Notes under the pieces: model-generated
Database searches by the model: none
What the model was told of the DNA's origin: nothing
The model's input: the letters and a program-made list of their open reading frames with translations, nothing else
Shown here: piece after piece, positions 15,618 through 24,168 of the stretch
Position numbering within the stretch: the first letter of the stretch is position 1
Layout: every line of letters starts with the position of its first letter
Translations under genes and position numbers: made by a program
Assembly (NCBI GenBank): GCA_033765345.1
Contig: JANRIC010000255.1
Coordinates: forward strand, 1-28,749
DNA from: JANRIC01 sp033765345
GTDB lineage: Bacteria; Bacteroidota; Bacteroidia; Cytophagales; Microscillaceae
DNA: 28,749 nucleotides
Direction of reading: 5' to 3'

Positions 15618-16463
15618 CTAGGTATGTAGGTTTGAACCTTTCAGGTAGGCTTTGTTGGGGATTAATATTTCAAAAAGGGTGTATTGATTGGGCTCGCTTT
15701 TGAGTTTCAGCAGTCCACCCAGTCTTTTGACAGCCCTCTTGACAATGTACAGGCCTAAGCCGCTACCAGGAGAAATCCCCGATCCTTTGTAAAACATATC
15801 AAATATTTTGCCTTGTTCTGCAAGGGGAATTCCGACGCCATAATCTTTGATTTGAATATGAACCAAATGCACAATACTATGGTAAGAAATCTCAATGCGG
15901 GCTTCTGTCTCTTGTCGGTATTGTACAGCATTTTCTAGGATGTTAAAAAGGATGGTAAATACCAGTGTGTCATTATTGACAAAGGGTGCTTCTTCACTAT
16001 ACTCTATGTCTACAAAACAAGTATGCAAATCCAGGTATTTGCCCAAGCTACTGCGAATATGCCGAAGCATTCGCTCAAAATTTATTCGGCCTATAGAGAG
16101 GTCTTTTTCTTGAATGTCATTGACCATCCGCAATTTTGTCAAGAGCCGATCCATGCTATGGCTGGTTTCTTCAATTTTATTCAGAAGCTCCTGCAATTCG
16201 GATTGGTCATCGGTATGACGAATGAGATTGACTAAGCCCATAATGGAGGCGATGGGTCGCCTTAGATCGTGTGCAGCCCGATACAGGAACAGATCAAGCT
16301 CCTTAATGACAGATTGTAGGCGAATATCCTGAGTACCCAAGCGAGAATCCATCACCCTGAGTGCGGCCTTGAGCCTCAGGTTGAGTTCAGAATGGCTTAA
16401 AGGGGGGAACGATTCCGGGCTGTCATTAGCATATATTTCTTGATCATTTAAATCCGTGGTCAT
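15618..16463 (-). CDS. Soluble sensor histidine kinase, HisKA/HATPase_c
   Basis: From ATG 16463 the protein has 281 residues; an ATG at 16544 would add 27 residues that resemble no domain. A short N-terminal helix (25-57) leads into HisKA with phosphoacceptor His65 in FLYRAAHDLRRPIAS. The HATPase domain has the N box (FNILENAVQYR, Asn178), G1 (DYGVGIP, 207-213), F (FDMFYKG) and G2 (GSGLGLYI, 233-240). It has no membrane segment or sensor domain, so it must read a cytoplasmic or partner signal. No response regulator gene is adjacent (orphan kinase), unless the LuxR-type protein at 8005 or an unlinked protein is its output, which is not shown. Confidence 0.9.
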   Translation of the reverse strand: MTTDLNDQEIYANDSPESFPPLSHSELNLRLKAALRVMDSRLGTQDIRLQSVIKELDLFLYRAAHDLRRPIASIMGLVNLIRHTDDQSELQELLNKIEETSHSMDRLLTKLRMVNDIQEKDLSIGRINFERMLRHIRSSLGKYLDLHTCFVDIEYSEEAPFVNNDTLVFTILFNILENAVQYRQETEARIEISYHSIVHLVHIQIKDYGVGIPLAEQGKIFDMFYKGSGISPGSGLGLYIVKRAVKRLGGLLKLKSEPNQYTLFEILIPNKAYLKGSNLHT

Positions 16464-16602
16464 TTTTATGAGTTTGATATTCCAAGCAGAACTACTAAAA
16501 CAGGTACAAGTATTCAGAATGCTGTCGTCATAATAATACAGCATAGTTACTTTTTTTTCTACGTAATTGACATTTTTTATGCCACAAAATATTACATAAG
16601 CT

Positions 16603-16892
16603 ATGAGAAGGCAAAAAAAAAAGATATATTTGCTTAAAGCATCTCGAATTCTTATAGCTAGTGTGAGTATAAAAGTTCCGCAACGTTGGAGATTGACTGA
16701 TGGTGAGTTTTTTGAATTTTATCTTCAAAACAAAGATGTCAAAATTGAAAGAAAGAAAACGGTCAAATTGCATTTGGAATGCCCACAGGAACTAAAGCAG
16801 GAAGCAGAAATACACAAATTATTGTGGAATTGGAGCTCTGTAACTGGATTTATACTCAAACCGAAGTGGTTTTCCGAGATTTTAGCTTTTAA
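16603..16892 (+). pseudogene. Uma2-family endonuclease remnant, frameshifted and truncated
   Basis: The first frame (16603 onward) encodes VPQRWRLTDGEFFEFYLQNK and DVKIER, the N-terminus of Uma2 (DUF820) PD-(D/E)XK proteins. After position about 16751 the family match continues in another frame: ENGQIAFGMPTGTKAGSRNT, then IIVELELCNWIYTQ and VVFRDFSF, to TAA at 16890-16892. The break lies in GAAA-GAAA-GAAAAC (16747-16760); one extra A or one extra GAAA would restore the frame. The C-terminal half with the catalytic residues is absent (about 95 codons against about 190), so this is a pseudogene. The longer open frame ending at 17013 is an artefact of the shift. Confidence 0.8.
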
Positions 16893-16978
16893 ATCATTAA
16901 TAATCAAGCTAATCAATCAAGAAAATCAGGCAAATCACTTCAATCTGGGTATATCTTTGATGTTATGGTTTAGGATAC

Positions 16979-17010
16979 AAAAGAAGAGCAAGTCAACTTG
17001 CTCTTCTTTT
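16979..17010. terminator. Bidirectional intrinsic terminator
   Basis: AAAAGAAGAGCAAG (16979-16992) pairs perfectly with CTTGCTCTTCTTTT (16997-17010) around a TCAA loop. A-rich on one side and T-rich on the other, it can terminate in both directions. It lies 14 bases beyond the stop of the TraB/GumN gene (17025, minus) and downstream of the Uma2 remnant (plus). Confidence 0.88.
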
Positions 17011-17024
17011 TGAGGATCAAATCA

Positions 17025-20000
17025 TCATTCTTCATTGTATTCTCTAGAATACGTTTCCGACTCCTCGACCAGATGTTGAACTTCGGCTTTTAAATCGATC
17101 TCTTCAAAATCCAAAGGGTCTAGATACATATTGGTGATTTCGCTCGATAAGTCTATGAACTTTTTGTTGACCTGAATCGGTCCTGCAATCCCCAGATAGG
17201 TATTATGATAAAACCTTTGGTTGTTTTCATTTTCGGGCAGGTTTTCATCAAAATCATAATTTTCGGATTGGGCTAAAATTTTATAGACATGAATTTTTTG
17301 GCTTTCCCCCAGGAATTTGACATTTTCAACAGATAATAGTTCTAATTGATAGGTATAGAAATCCAGTTCATTGTCATCGATATGCTCTGACATCAATAAG
17401 TACGCTATTTTCTCTTGATTCAGATGTTGTTTGCCTACTAAAGCTAATTTTTCAAAATTCTGCAAAATCTGGAGGGTTCGGATATACGTGATTGAATCCG
17501 CTAGAAGTTCATCGATCCATTGGGGTTCGGGTTTGAGCTGATTACTGAGAAAATAATTCAAAATATTTGTTTTTAGCCATTGATACTTCAAATCAGTTCG
17601 AGTGATTGTTTCCAGATGGGTAATAATTTCTTGGTCGGGCTTTAGAAGAAAACACAGGTCTACAAAACGAAATAGTGCTGAATATTCATGATAAGCGTAA
17701 TTTTCCGCTTCATCATAGTCTGGGGAGGACTCAAATCTTTGGATGACCCTCAAATCGCGCAGGCTTAGTTCTAAAACTCGAGCTTGGTATGTCTTGAAAT
17801 AGGCAGGTGTGATGAGCGAGTCAGCCAGAAGTTGATAAAAACACCCAAACACCAGATTGTGATACATAGGATTTTCCTCGGACAAAGCAATCAATTGAGG
17901 CAAATAAGGCTCAAGAAGCTCCCAGGAGGAAGTCAGACCCTCGACCATATTCCAATAATCTTCTACTATATCATCAGGAGTAAAATTTTTAGCAAGCTCT
18001 AGGAATAATTCTATGCTTTCTTTTTCAGGAATTCCGGCAAGGATTTCCAGGATTTTGCTGTGATAATTTGCGGCACTGTCTTGGGCATAAAAGTTTTTAA
18101 GAAAATGTACTGTTGAGGAATCGTGTATGGTGAAAAATGCGTCGAGTAAAATAGAGGTAACACTTAAATACTCCAGGCTATCTTTCTCGTATTCCTGCGC
18201 TAAGGCTTGATAAAGCTTTCCGATTTCTTCCTGCTTCCAGGTATAATTTCTAAGGGCTTGCCGGGATTCTGCTCTGAATAATGAATCTGTGGAAGATAAA
18301 TCCTGAAGGATTAAATCCAGCTTGGGAGAGAAGAGCGACCATTCATTCCGTGCTAAACTTTGAAGTAGAGCCAGTGAATTGAAAAACCCGTCTAATTCTG
18401 AGAAATCTACAATCTCGTGGGGTACATAAGCCGCAAGCACATAGAAACGATCATGGTCAAGGATCATGCGTATAAGAGTTCGATTGTTGGATTGTTTACT
18501 TTCAAGTATGTGAAACCGGGTGTATTTGCCTTGATCTTGTTCTTTTTGTTCTTTGATGATTTGGTGATTTTCTGCCTCTACATAAAAATCACGCACATAG
18601 TCAAAGAGTGAATCTGCATCAGGAAAATAGGCATATTTTGAGAATTCAACCGATGCGGCGACAAATACCGAACCGGTACTGGGTTCTGTGCCTTCATAAG
18701 CAATGACATTGCGGATGTCCGAATTCCCATAGTTGCCCAATTCACCACTTTGCTTGAATTCTTCTGGAAAAAGCAAAGAAACGTTCATATCTTCAAATTC
18801 CTGGACATTTAAAACCATTTTCTGATAAGGCTCAAATCGAAATGAATCAAAAAAAGTATTGTCTTCTTGCCCCTCGGTTTCTTGAATAAGGAGCAGATAG
18901 ACTCGATTCCCGCGTAAATAAAATTGACTTCTGAGTTTGATGGATTTTTCGGGGATACAACTAAGTGCATATCCAGGATACCCATTCAGCTCCAGAGGAG
19001 ACCACTCGTAGGGCTGGTCTTCCATTTTATTCAAAAAATTATTTTTAAGACTCTCAAAAACCAAAGAATCATTGAGTACCACCACTCCCGTTGGGAAATC
19101 ATTAAAACGCATAAAACAAATTCTTTTTTCATCTTGATTCATGGTGGTATAAAAATGAATTTCTTGTTTGCCTTGCTCCTCCGACATCTCGATTTCCCGA
19201 TATTGGTAGGTAGGCTCTCCCTGCATTTTTACTGAAAAAGCGGCTTGTGGATTTGAAAAAACCTTCCAGTTTTTGTCAGTCTCCCGAATAGATATAGAAT
19301 CATAAAATCGCTGGATATCCGGATGCTCGAGTAAATCCTCGATAGTCATAATAAGCACAATAAACAACTTTTTATCCTTTACCATAAATCGAAGCCGAAT
19401 GCGCTCTATGGTTTCTTTTTTATTTTGCAGAACAAATTCATAAATTTTTTCTTCCTCATTTTTGATCCATTTTCCGGAGAGTACTTCTGCGTCAAAATTT
19501 TGCCCCAATGAATCACTGAGTTGCTGTAATTTGGCTTCATAACCCTGTGTATCAAGGTCTTCATTACTAGCATCTACCGAAAATACAAAGTAAAAAATAC
19601 CCTTCCCTAAATCAGGGTAAAAATACGCCTGTATACTTTTTTCGGGGTCAATCAGCATCGACATAGGCTTTTGAGGCGTGCTAAAAGCAATCCCTTGTTG
19701 TGTATCATAAGTCTCATACCATACGATGGGTTTGGATGATTTTTTAAGCTCATAAGTATCGGCTAGTCCTGTAAAATCTGCACTTACCCTCCGAACGGTA
19801 TAGCCTTTTTTGCGAAGCAGGGTCAATAAACCCTCTTCTCCAACAAGATGCAGTAGCCCGACGACGGTAAATAAAGATTGATTGGGCATGACAGCTTCCA
19901 TGCTTTTGAGCATGGTATAATTCCGTAGAATTAGTATAGAATCATCATCAGGTTTGTAAAATTGATCAAAATAGTTCAGGTCTCCTTGGGTGTATCCTCG

Positions 20001-20519
20001 CACAAATTCTTCATAAATCGGCGAATCACGGTCAAAATTAAGGGTATCCTTGGTAGTCTTGGCTATTTCTTTGTATAGATTGAAGTGTTCATCGACATCT
20101 TCCAGTCCATACACCTCTTTGCCCATGCTTTTTGCCAGGTTAAAAAGATAGGCATCTAAAAAGGTAGCTTTGTCTCCTTTTTTAAGTCCAAATTGAGATA
20201 AACCCCAGGATTTGCGATCTCCATCTCTTCTCTGATACTCAGATAAAAGCTGATTATTGTTCAGGAATGTCTCTAAAAGTGTATCCAAATGTACTTCCAT
20301 CGCAAAAGCTTCGCAGGATTCCATCAGAGGCAATAAAGAATCACTGAATTCAAAAACCCTTTTGTCATTGATGTGCATAGAGCCAAAGAGATAAGATTTT
20401 TTGGGCAAATTATTCCCACTGATTTCCCAGAGTAGGGCATAGTTTGAGCGATCGATTTGTGCAAGGAGCGAACAGGGCAGAAGCAGGAAAACCAACCACA
20501 AAATTTTCATATTTTTCAT
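17025..20519 (-). CDS. Long TraB/GumN-family secreted protein
   Basis: From ATG 20519 the protein has 1164 residues with a signal peptide (1-21, ending SLLAQ); ATG 20537 would add six residues. Residues about 25-270 match TraB/GumN (an EreA/ChaN-like fold, possible metal-dependent protease): LLWEISGNNLPKKSYLFGS, MHINDKRVF with His49, AFAMEVHLDTLLETF, and a terminal TLLRKKGYTVRRV. Usual family length is about 280-300, so some 880 residues are extra. The middle part (about 280-690) has repeated beta-rich units resembling each other in outline (FYFVFSVDASNEDLDT, FIVLIMTIEDLLEHPDIQ, YLLLIQETEGQEDNTFFDS, YVLAAYVPHEIVDFSELDGF). The rest is helical and HEAT-like. It sits alone, flanked by a strong terminator. 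Confidence 0.87.
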   Translation of the reverse strand: MKNMKILWLVFLLLPCSLLAQIDRSNYALLWEISGNNLPKKSYLFGSMHINDKRVFEFSDSLLPLMESCEAFAMEVHLDTLLETFLNNNQLLSEYQRRDGDRKSWGLSQFGLKKGDKATFLDAYLFNLAKSMGKEVYGLEDVDEHFNLYKEIAKTTKDTLNFDRDSPIYEEFVRGYTQGDLNYFDQFYKPDDDSILILRNYTMLKSMEAVMPNQSLFTVVGLLHLVGEEGLLTLLRKKGYTVRRVSADFTGLADTYELKKSSKPIVWYETYDTQQGIAFSTPQKPMSMLIDPEKSIQAYFYPDLGKGIFYFVFSVDASNEDLDTQGYEAKLQQLSDSLGQNFDAEVLSGKWIKNEEEKIYEFVLQNKKETIERIRLRFMVKDKKLFIVLIMTIEDLLEHPDIQRFYDSISIRETDKNWKVFSNPQAAFSVKMQGEPTYQYREIEMSEEQGKQEIHFYTTMNQDEKRICFMRFNDFPTGVVVLNDSLVFESLKNNFLNKMEDQPYEWSPLELNGYPGYALSCIPEKSIKLRSQFYLRGNRVYLLLIQETEGQEDNTFFDSFRFEPYQKMVLNVQEFEDMNVSLLFPEEFKQSGELGNYGNSDIRNVIAYEGTEPSTGSVFVAASVEFSKYAYFPDADSLFDYVRDFYVEAENHQIIKEQKEQDQGKYTRFHILESKQSNNRTLIRMILDHDRFYVLAAYVPHEIVDFSELDGFFNSLALLQSLARNEWSLFSPKLDLILQDLSSTDSLFRAESRQALRNYTWKQEEIGKLYQALAQEYEKDSLEYLSVTSILLDAFFTIHDSSTVHFLKNFYAQDSAANYHSKILEILAGIPEKESIELFLELAKNFTPDDIVEDYWNMVEGLTSSWELLEPYLPQLIALSEENPMYHNLVFGCFYQLLADSLITPAYFKTYQARVLELSLRDLRVIQRFESSPDYDEAENYAYHEYSALFRFVDLCFLLKPDQEIITHLETITRTDLKYQWLKTNILNYFLSNQLKPEPQWIDELLADSITYIRTLQILQNFEKLALVGKQHLNQEKIAYLLMSEHIDDNELDFYTYQLELLSVENVKFLGESQKIHVYKILAQSENYDFDENLPENENNQRFYHNTYLGIAGPIQVNKKFIDLSSEITNMYLDPLDFEEIDLKAEVQHLVEESETYSREYNEE

Positions 20520-20685
20520 GGATTCAAATTTATGCATGATATGTAGAAAAGATCAATCGAATGGAGGACTGGTAAAAGATTCTGACTTGTAAAGGTACGA
20601 AAAAAGTATTCTGATTGGATAGATTTTGCAGCTTTGAATTTTAAAAAAATCACATTGTTTTAGTGGGATGGATGATGAGATGTTA

Positions 20686-20736
20686 CATTTCCACCCAAAG
20701 TAGGACGTATACATCCATCTTATCTGGGTGGAAATG
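20686..20736. terminator. Nested hairpin between sulfatase and TraB/GumN gene
   Basis: CATTTCCACCCA (20686-20697) pairs perfectly with TGGGTGGAAATG (20725-20736). The 27-base loop contains a near-palindrome GGACGTATACATCC (20702-20715). It lies 28 bases downstream of the sulfatase stop codon. No T-run follows on either strand, so it may be a processed 3' end or structured RNA instead of a simple terminator. The rest of 20520-20764 shows no gene. Confidence 0.45.
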
Positions 20737-20764
20737 CAGGTTTTAAGAAAAAAAAAACTCTAAA

Positions 20765-22387
20765 TTATTTGTTTTTCAAATCATTTTCCAAAATCGCCAT
20801 GCTTAGCGAGTCTGAATCCTGGTACTGTGCTTGCGCTTCCTTGAGCTGTAAAAGCAATTTTTCTCGAATGTCCTTGTAAGCAGCATCCTCATAGACATTT
20901 TTCATTTCTTGAGGGTCTTTCTCCAGGTCATAAAGCTCCCATTCATCCACATCGTAGTAGAAATGAATCAATTTATGTGTTTTGCTGCGAATGCCATAGT
21001 GCCGCTTGACGGCGTGTATGCCCGGATATTCATAATAATGGTAATAAATCACATCCCGCCAGCTTTCATTTGATTCAAGCAAAAGCGGTTTGAAACTCTT
21101 GCCCTGCATATCTTGGGGAATTTTAGCACCTACGATGTCAAGTAGCGTCTCAGGGATGTCCAGGTTTTGTACCAGTTCTGTGCAGACCGAGCCAGCTTTG
21201 ATCTTACCTGGCCAACGAACAAGCAAAGGCGTGCGGAAAGATTCTTCATACATGAATCGCTTGTCGAACCAGCCGTGCTCGCCTAGGTAAAAACCCTGAT
21301 CTGAGGTGTACACCACAACGGTATTTTCGGCCAAGCCCGATTCGTCTAGGTATTTCAGCAGGCGACCGATATTTTCGTCTACAGAGCGAATGCAAGCCAG
21401 ATAATCCTGCATATACCGTTGAAATTTCCATCGAAGCAAATCTTTGCCTTGAGGTGTATTCTTATCAAAATCTTCATTGATCGGTCCGTAGACGGCATCC
21501 CATTGTTTCTTTTGAGCTTCGTCTAAGCGGGCATAATCATTTTTAAAAATTCGATCGTACCAGACCAGGAAGTTTTTAATGCCTTTTTTGTCTGCTATTT
21601 CAGGCTGGATTTTATTATCGTTGCTCAGTCCCATGTGTTCATTGATGCGCATTTCAGCTTCTTTGGCTGCTTTTCCTCTACCCTGATAATCATCAAAGAG
21701 CGTCGCAGGTTCAGGGTATTTTTGGGATTGCAGGTCTTTGAGATGCTCAGTTGCTGGCCACCATTCACGGTGAGGAGCTTTGTGCTGATACATCAGCATA
21801 AAAGGGCGAGATGTGTCCCTTTTGCTCCGAATCCAGTCTATGGCTTCGTTGGTGATGATGTCCGTTACATAACCTTTTTCCTGTATTTTGCCTTTTGGAG
21901 TCAAGAAATCTGGGTTGTAATAATGCCCCTGATCAGGAAGCACTTTCCAGTAATCAAAGCCTGTAGGTTCGGACTTAAGATGCCATTTGCCAATCATAGC
22001 CGTCTCATAACCAGTCGCTTGCATAAGTTTGGGCAGGGTTTGTTGTGTGCTGTCAAAGCGTTGGATATTGTCCCTGACACTGTTTAAGTGACTGAATTTC
22101 CCTGTCAGAATCACTGCTCTGCTTGGCGCACAGATAGAATTGGTCACAAAAGCCCGATCAAAACGCATACCTTCTTTGGCCAGTCGGTCGATGTGGGGTG
22201 TTTGGATAAGTTTGGAGCTGTATGCACTGATGGCCTGATAAGCATGGTCATCCGTCATAATAAAAATAACATTTGGGGGAGTTTTTTGGGATAAGCTTTT
22301 GACATCTTTAGGTGTGCTTTGGTTGGTATTACAAGCGAAACCTAAGACCAAAAGGATAATAAAAAAGATATGAACGCACTTTTTCAT
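20765..22387 (-). CDS. Sulfatase (formylglycine-dependent), lipoprotein
   Basis: The 540-residue protein has a lipoprotein signal (LGFAC, Cys19) and a complete type I sulfatase domain. Metal-binding Asp46-Asp47 are in IFIMTDDHAY, and the modification site is Cys86 in ICAPSRAVILTGKFSHLN (C-x-P-S-R-x4-TG), where Cys is converted to formylglycine. Later motifs are GKWHLKSEP, HKAPHREW and VVYTSDQGFYLGEHGWFDK. A C-terminal subdomain (WELYDLEKDPQEMKNVY) is typical. It should remove sulfate esters or N-sulfate from glycans at the cell envelope; members of this shape include mucin- and glycosaminoglycan-desulfating enzymes, but the substrate cannot be fixed. An anaerobic or aerobic maturase must be encoded elsewhere. 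Confidence 0.95.
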   Translation of the reverse strand: MKKCVHIFFIILLVLGFACNTNQSTPKDVKSLSQKTPPNVIFIMTDDHAYQAISAYSSKLIQTPHIDRLAKEGMRFDRAFVTNSICAPSRAVILTGKFSHLNSVRDNIQRFDSTQQTLPKLMQATGYETAMIGKWHLKSEPTGFDYWKVLPDQGHYYNPDFLTPKGKIQEKGYVTDIITNEAIDWIRSKRDTSRPFMLMYQHKAPHREWWPATEHLKDLQSQKYPEPATLFDDYQGRGKAAKEAEMRINEHMGLSNDNKIQPEIADKKGIKNFLVWYDRIFKNDYARLDEAQKKQWDAVYGPINEDFDKNTPQGKDLLRWKFQRYMQDYLACIRSVDENIGRLLKYLDESGLAENTVVVYTSDQGFYLGEHGWFDKRFMYEESFRTPLLVRWPGKIKAGSVCTELVQNLDIPETLLDIVGAKIPQDMQGKSFKPLLLESNESWRDVIYYHYYEYPGIHAVKRHYGIRSKTHKLIHFYYDVDEWELYDLEKDPQEMKNVYEDAAYKDIREKLLLQLKEAQAQYQDSDSLSMAILENDLKNK

Positions 22388-22552
22388 AATTTAATAAAGG
22401 TTTTTAGTCAATTTGCGCTCAAAATAATTATAAAAAATCAAAACATAGCAGAATTATTTGTCTAAAACTTGATTTAAAAGAGTGTAGAATTAGCTGCATT
22501 TATAGAATACAAGCACGAAAAATGAAAATTTTGCCCACAGAATTTAATGGAC

Positions 22553-22578
22553 TAAGTTGACCAGTAAAGGTCAACTTA
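22553..22578. promoter_or_regulatory. Perfect inverted repeat in the sulfatase/membrane-protein gap
   Basis: TAAGTTGACC-AGTAAA-GGTCAACTTA has perfect 10-base arms and lies between the divergent sulfatase and small membrane protein genes (22388-22636). No T-run follows on either strand, so an operator is as likely as a hairpin terminator. No exact TAnnTTTG promoter was found in the gap. Confidence 0.45.
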
Positions 22579-22636
22579 TCTTAGGCGCAGACATAAATAC
22601 CAAACCAAAGTGCCTGCTATCTCCGGGTGGGGAAGT

Positions 22637-22930
22637 ATGAACGGTAAGCCTATTTTTATTACCGGATTTTACTCTCTGCTTTGTACGTGCTTGATTATAG
22701 CTATCATTTATGTATACACCCAGGATAAAATCTTTTCAAAATATGTAGGTATTTTTTATGGTTTTTTGTACGTAATTGGGGGAGTTTTATTTGTCATTGA
22801 AAAGTTTGTGAGTAAGACACTTTTACCTGACAAACTTAACATTTACGTAGAAACCTTGATAGCGTACCCTTTTTTATTGCTCTGTTTTGCAGCTGCTTAT
22901 CAGCTATACAATACGCAAAGACTCGCCTGA
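22637..22930 (+). CDS. Small membrane protein, three TM segments
   Basis: ATG 22637 gives 97 residues with three hydrophobic segments (about 7-27, 36-56 and 72-90) separated by short charged loops (YTQDKIFSKY, KFVSKTLLPDK). A GTG at 22610 would add nine residues; ATG is favoured because GGGGAAGT lies directly before it, an unusually purine-rich leader for this window. I do not recognise the family. It could be a complete small membrane protein or the tail of a decayed transporter, since residues upstream of the ATG stay open to a stop at 22565. It has no obvious partner: the RraA gene starts 227 bp further on with its own operator. Confidence 0.6.
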   Translation: MNGKPIFITGFYSLLCTCLIIAIIYVYTQDKIFSKYVGIFYGFLYVIGGVLFVIEKFVSKTLLPDKLNIYVETLIAYPFLLLCFAAAYQLYNTQRLA

Positions 22931-23111
22931 AATACCCAAAAATATCTCCATAACAATTTGCTTATAACACGCATCATGTTCGCTTGTCTTCTATCCAACC
23001 GAATACTTGGAGACTTACTCTTGAACTCTCAGCCCAACTCAAGTCTGCACTACAAAATACGGTAATACAAAAAATCCCTTAAATCGCTTGTGATTTTTAT
23101 ATTATTTATAC

Positions 23112-23137
23112 ATTTTGTAGAAGTTATTATACAAAAT
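23112..23137 (+). promoter_or_regulatory. Operator candidate before the RraA-like gene
   Basis: ATTTTGTA (23112-23119) and TACAAAAT (23130-23137) are perfect 8-base arms with a 10-base spacer, 20 bases before the start codon at 23158. The AT-rich composition makes chance pairing possible. The rest of 22931-23157 shows no gene. Confidence 0.35.
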
Positions 23138-23157
23138 TAATTTTTAGTCAAAAAATC

Positions 23158-24102
23158 ATGTTTAAATTTATATGTCTGATATTTCTATTAGTTGGTATTT
23201 CGCAAGTTAGTATCAAAGCACAGCAAATTTCCAAAGAATACATGCTTCTACTTACCCGTGAATGGAAAGGAGAAAGATTCCCGGATGGGAGACCTAAAGT
23301 ACCAGATGATCTTCTCAAAAGAATGAAGCTAGTTACCTTGGAAGAAGCCTGGGCAGTACTCAGAAATGAAAACTATAAGCATCAATTCGAGGATGGCTGG
23401 ATGTGTATCAATCCCGATAGTGTATTGGTAGGTAGGGCACTTACGGCTACCTTTATGCCTGGTAGACCCGATGTGCAAAGAGTCATAGACGAAAAAGGCC
23501 GCCAGGAGGGTAGAATCCGATCTCAAAACTCCTGGCCGATTGATATGCTTGGCAAGGGAGATGTTTATGTAGTGGATCAATTCGGTGCCCACGAAGACGG
23601 CCCCACGATCGGCGACAACCTCGGCACATCTATATTTACCAAGTCAGGAAACGGTATCGTATACAATGGCGCGATCAGAGATATCAATGGCTTGGAAGAA
23701 ATGGGTTCGTTTACTTCTTTTTTCAGGTCTTATCATCCTTCCCATCATCTCAATAACCCCGACGGTGACCTAAACACTACCCTCGTAAGTATCAATCACC
23801 CAACTAACATCGGCAAAGTCATGGTGCTTCCTGGTGATGTAGTACTGGGTAGGGATGGTGGAGTGATTATTATCCCGCCTCACTTGGCAGAAAAAGTGGT
23901 GAAAACCTCAGAAATTGTCAGATTAAGGGATATGTTTGGGCATCAACGCTTGCGTGAGCAGGTCTACACGCCAGGGCAAATTGATTCAAGATGGACGGAT
24001 GAAATCGAGAAAGATTTCTCTAAATGGCTCAGTGATCACATCAATGAACTCCCCGTACCCAAAGAACAAATCCAGGAATTACTCAAATCAAGAACCTGGT
24101 AA
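23158..24102 (+). CDS. Exported RraA/HMG-aldolase-like protein
   Basis: The 314-residue protein has a signal peptide (1-22, ending IKAQ) and an RraA-family domain (about 55-265). The motif region is GDNLGTSIFTKSGNGIVYNG plus AIRDINGLEEMG: Arg174 and Asp175, equivalents of the substrate- and metal-binding pair in 4-hydroxy-4-methyl-2-oxoglutarate/4-carboxy-4-hydroxy-2-oxoadipate aldolases, are kept, while the usual Asp of DGxxRD is Asn170. RraA inhibitors of RNase E are cytoplasmic and about 160 residues; the export signal and extra length argue for an aldolase or lyase role in the periplasm. It is 66 bp upstream of the Tat-exported dehydratase on the same strand, probably one operon. Confidence 0.85.
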   Translation: MFKFICLIFLLVGISQVSIKAQQISKEYMLLLTREWKGERFPDGRPKVPDDLLKRMKLVTLEEAWAVLRNENYKHQFEDGWMCINPDSVLVGRALTATFMPGRPDVQRVIDEKGRQEGRIRSQNSWPIDMLGKGDVYVVDQFGAHEDGPTIGDNLGTSIFTKSGNGIVYNGAIRDINGLEEMGSFTSFFRSYHPSHHLNNPDGDLNTTLVSINHPTNIGKVMVLPGDVVLGRDGGVIIIPPHLAEKVVKTSEIVRLRDMFGHQRLREQVYTPGQIDSRWTDEIEKDFSKWLSDHINELPVPKEQIQELLKSRTW

Positions 24103-24168
24103 TTGACGCTATGTCCTATAAATTTTGTAAATCATTTATTTAAATGTTGCTCTTTATCTAAACTTAAC

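Noticed and set aside
16603..17013. A 136-residue plus-strand gene
   Set aside because: Only its first ~50 residues match Uma2; the rest is a shifted frame that ends inside the terminator hairpin, so it is a pseudogene.
24103..24168. TTG start adding 22 residues to the dehydratase
   Set aside because: It would bury the twin-arginine signal inside the protein; ATG 24169 places it at the N-terminus.
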